Part shown: in pieces, positions 62,226-64,000 of the stretch
Position numbering within the stretch: position 1 is the first letter of the stretch
Layout: the number at the start of each line of letters is the position of its first letter
The notes under the pieces: model-generated
Told to the model about the DNA's origin: nothing
The model's database searches: none
Seen by the model: only the letters and a program-made list of their open reading frames with translations
Source: Catenuloplanes atrovinosus
GTDB lineage: Bacteria > Actinomycetota > Actinomycetes > Mycobacteriales > Micromonosporaceae
Reading direction: 5' to 3'
Assembly: GCF_031458235.1 (NCBI RefSeq)
Contig: NZ_JAVDYB010000001.1
Coordinates: forward strand, 992,001-1,056,000
Length of the DNA: 64,000 bases
Made by a program: the position numbers and the translations under genes

Positions 62226-63055
62226 CGTCCACCCACCGGGCGGCCGTGCTCGGCAAGCCGATCGCGCATTCGCTATCACCCGTGTTGCACAACGCCGGTT
62301 ACGCGGCCGCGGGCCTCACCGGGTGGGCGTACACCGCGATCGAGTGCGCCGAGTCCGAGCTGCCCGGTCTGGTGGCCGGCCTCGGCCCCGAGTGGCGCGG
62401 CCTGTCCGTGACCATGCCGCTCAAGGAGGTCGCGCTCACCGTCGCCGCGGAGGTCAGCCCGGCCGCCGCGGCGCTCGGCGTCGGCAACACCCTGGTCCGG
62501 CGCCCCGACGGCTCCTGGTTCGCCGACAACACCGACGTGATCGGCATGGTCACCGTGCTCCGCCGCGCCGGCATCACCGACGGCGCCACCATCGCCCTGC
62601 TCGGCGGCGGCGGCACCGCCCGCGCCGCCCTCGGCGCCGCCGCCCGCCTCGGCCACGCCCCGGTCACCACCTTCGTCCGCCGCCCCGAGGCCGGCGCCGA
62701 ACTGGCCCCCGTGGCCGACGCCCTCGGCGTACCGTTCCGGGTCGCGCCCTGGTCCGACGCCCCCCACACCCTCGGCACGTTCGACGTGATCGTCTCGACC
62801 GTCCCCAAGGGCGCCGCCGACCACCTCGCCACCGGCCCGCACTGGCCCCCCACCACCGTCTACTTCGACGTGGTCTACCACCCCTGGCCCACCCCGCTGG
62901 CCGCCTGGGCCGCCACCGCCGGCTGCCCCGTCCTCTCCGGCCTCGACCTGCTCCACGCCCAGGCCCTCGACCAGTTCACCCACTTCACCGGCCTCCCGGC
63001 CCCCGCCGCCGCCATGCGCGAGGCCCTCGACCGGGCCATAGCCACAAAGCCCTGA
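62222..63055 (+). CDS. aroE: Shikimate dehydrogenase
   Basis: The 277-residue protein starts at a GTG overlapping the mltG stop (GTGA). Shikimate-site motifs are present: KPIAHSLSPVLHN, the catalytic Lys in TMPLKEVAL and the Asp in NTDVIGM. The NADP Rossmann motif is GGGGTARAALGA. The C-terminal part (YHPWPTPLAAWA; GLDLLHAQALDQF) fits AroE. It reduces 3-dehydroshikimate in aromatic amino acid synthesis. Its stop is followed within 2 bp by a dispersed repeat. Confidence 0.95.
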   Translation: MTSTHRAAVLGKPIAHSLSPVLHNAGYAAAGLTGWAYTAIECAESELPGLVAGLGPEWRGLSVTMPLKEVALTVAAEVSPAAAALGVGNTLVRRPDGSWFADNTDVIGMVTVLRRAGITDGATIALLGGGGTARAALGAAARLGHAPVTTFVRRPEAGAELAPVADALGVPFRVAPWSDAPHTLGTFDVIVSTVPKGAADHLATGPHWPPTTVYFDVVYHPWPTPLAAWAATAGCPVLSGLDLLHAQALDQFTHFTGLPAPAAAMREALDRAIATKP

Positions 63056-63056
63056 C

Positions 63057-63190
63057 CTTTTCCCACTCCCGGCGTGCCCACTCCCCGCACGCTCCCGCGG
63101 GCAAACCTCGCGCCGCCTCCGCCGCCGCTCCGGCACCGCATCGGAGCCGGTCCCGCCTTCGGTCCCGCCCCGGTGGTCCCGCGACCACCC
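63057..63190 (+). repeat. Dispersed GC-rich repeat, locus 4 (one core)
   Basis: TTTTCCCACTCCCGGCGTG precedes the core variant CCCGCACGCTCCCGCGGG (63084-63101) and CAAACCTCGCGCCGCCTCC. CATCGGAGCCGGTCCC and CGGTGGTCCCGCGACC follow, matching the tails of loci 2 and 3. It begins 2 bp after the aroE stop. Confidence 0.75.
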
Positions 63191-63272
63191 CGGCCCCGCC
63201 CGGAGGGCGGCCACCCGGGTAGCGTCACCGCGCGCCCACCCGGAACTCCTCGTCGATGGGCTGTTCGAATGG

Positions 63273-63383
63273 CGTCCTGGAGATCGCTGTTGAGTCGCGT
63301 CGTCCTGGAGATCGCTGTTGAGTGGCGTCGTTGTGGAGTTCGTTGTGAGCGGCGTCGTTGTCGAGGTCGCTGCGAGGCGCGGC
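63273..63383 (+). repeat. Imperfect 28-bp tandem repeat (about four units)
   Basis: Units start at 63273, 63301, 63329 and about 63356. The first two, CGTCCTGGAGATCGCTGTTG..., are nearly identical. The later two diverge (CGTTGTGGAGTTCGTTGTGA, CGTTGTCGAGGTCGCTGCGA). Confidence 0.7.
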
Positions 63384-63447
63384 GACGAGCAGCCCTAGCC
63401 CCTGTCGGATATTTCGGTATATCTGCCGCACTATTCGATCATCCCTG

Positions 63448-63510
63448 CGACTTTGTGAGCCTCAGGCACGTAATTCCGCGCGAATAACGTGCCTGAGGCT
63501 CACAAAGTCG
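63448..63510 (+). repeat. 63-nt hairpin element, copy C (best conserved)
   Basis: Arms of 29 nt (63448-63476 and 63482-63510) flank the 5-nt loop CGCGC. The left arm starts CGACTTTGTGAGCCTCAGGC and the right arm is its complement except for one A.A mismatch five bases from the loop end of the arm. Related copies lie at 15379 and 43353. Confidence 0.92.
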
Positions 63511-63707
63511 GTGACCAGCAGAAATCACGCAAAATAAGCGCCTTTCCCAATCACCTCGCGGCCCGGCTGCGCAGGCAACGGCAGAAGTTCGCCACCGGCG
63601 GTGCGGGCCGGGCGCGACCCTCGGGTTCACCAGGCACGATCGGCACGTGCCCCCGGTGCGAGGCCGCACCGTGCTTGTTTTCTCGTGCGCCAGCACGTAC
63701 CGCCGCC

Positions 63708-63865
63708 GCCTGGCTGTCCCCGTCGCCGTCGACCCGCCCTTGGGGTGCAGATCATCGGCAGGGCCGCCACCACCGACGAAACCGAAGCCGGCGAGACCAA
63801 AGCTGGCGGCCCTGCCGATGATCTGCTCGGCTTCGCCCGGGAGACGGTGACGGGGACAGCCAGGC
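63708..63865. repeat. Large inverted repeat with 62-bp arms
   Basis: The left arm is 63708-63769 and the right arm 63804-63865, with a 34-bp centre. The outer 23 bp match with one mismatch (GCCTGGCTGTCCCCGTC outermost). The inner 23 bp match perfectly (from GCAGATCATCGGCAGGGCCG at 63747). The 16 bp between them are only partly complementary. Confidence 0.88.
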
Positions 63866-64000
63866 ACACCAGACGCAACCCATCCACCCACGAAAAAACA
63901 GCCGGGCCAACGAACCCCGCCGCGACCGGCAAGCCACGCCCGTCCCCCGGAGCCCGAGGCCCCCCGGAGGGTGCCCGAAAAGCGGCCCACCACCTACAGC

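Larger units (their letters stand above)
63056..64000. other. Repeat-rich non-coding region to the window edge
   Basis: Nearly 950 bp hold, in order, the GC-rich dispersed repeat (63057-63190), a 28-bp imperfect tandem repeat (63273-63383), the best hairpin element (63448-63510) and a large inverted repeat (63708-63865). Frames on both strands are broken, repetitive or mirror images across the inverted repeat. I accept none as a gene. Confidence 0.6.

Noticed and set aside
63439-63993. 184-codon minus-strand frame near the window edge
   Set aside because: It spans the large inverted repeat and the hairpin. Its translation mirrors the plus-strand frame across the palindrome and has no known domain.
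1-64000. tRNA, rRNA, riboswitch, insertion sequence or prophage genes
   Set aside because: No cloverleaf, rRNA-like stretch, transposase, integrase or phage structural gene was recognised on reading both strands. A computed search could still find a short RNA gene.

Overview
The window is about 73-75% G+C and codes densely with G/C-ending codons, GTG/TTG starts and many ATGA, GTGA or TTGA stop/start overlaps. This points to a high-GC actinobacterium. Gene content and order (ruvCAB, yajC-secD-secF, apt, rel, cyclophilins, metallo-beta-lactamase-fold protein, hisS ... aspS ... rarA ... alaS-ruvX-mltG-aroE) follow the conserved block known from Mycobacterium tuberculosis (Rv2594c down to Rv2552c). 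The low-complexity secreted and membrane proteins and a chemotaxis receptor fit a motile Micromonosporaceae member (Actinoplanes/Catenuloplanes type). That family assignment is inference. No rRNA, tRNA, CRISPR array, transposase or phage gene was seen.

Layout. 1-5.8 kb: the tail of a probably secreted protein, a NarL-type two-component system, a DUF1996 lipoprotein, and a drug-efflux MFS gene with a TetR regulator and two matching 21-bp palindromic operators. 5.8-20 kb: conserved housekeeping: Holliday-junction processing (ruvCAB, with a LexA-like box), Sec translocation (yajC, secD, secF), purine salvage (apt), (p)ppGpp metabolism (rel), two membrane-anchored cyclophilins (one lacking the catalytic Arg), a glyoxalase-II-like hydrolase and hisS. 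20-45.9 kb: about 26 kb that interrupts this backbone between hisS and aspS. It holds the urtABCDE urea importer, a methyl-accepting chemotaxis protein, a thioesterase/HxlR/MFS group, several small regulator-plus-target units with visible operators, a long disordered membrane protein, the ureABCFGD urease operon (no ureE) with a GlnR-like box, and an amidohydrolase pair. Urea can be imported by UrtABCDE and split by urease, so the two operons form one nitrogen-acquisition function. 45.9-63 kb: backbone again (aspS, an RmlD-like reductase, a sulfatase, rarA, a 1396-residue repetitive membrane protein, a DUF948 protein, alaS, ruvX, mltG, aroE). 63-64 kb: non-coding sequence full of repeats.

The least expected signals are non-coding. 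Three copies of a 63-nt hairpin element share arm length, loop length and a conserved A.A mismatch, and show covariation between copies. A second dispersed GC-rich repeat has seven 18-bp cores in four loci, mostly just after stop codons. A 158-bp inverted repeat lies near the right edge. Perfect or near-perfect palindromes lie beside three TetR genes. On the protein side: two single-span membrane proteins with very long repetitive cytoplasmic tails, a UreB with a repetitive tail, a SecD with a Pro/Ser/Thr-rich insert, and an amidohydrolase-like protein that appears to have lost its TIM barrel.
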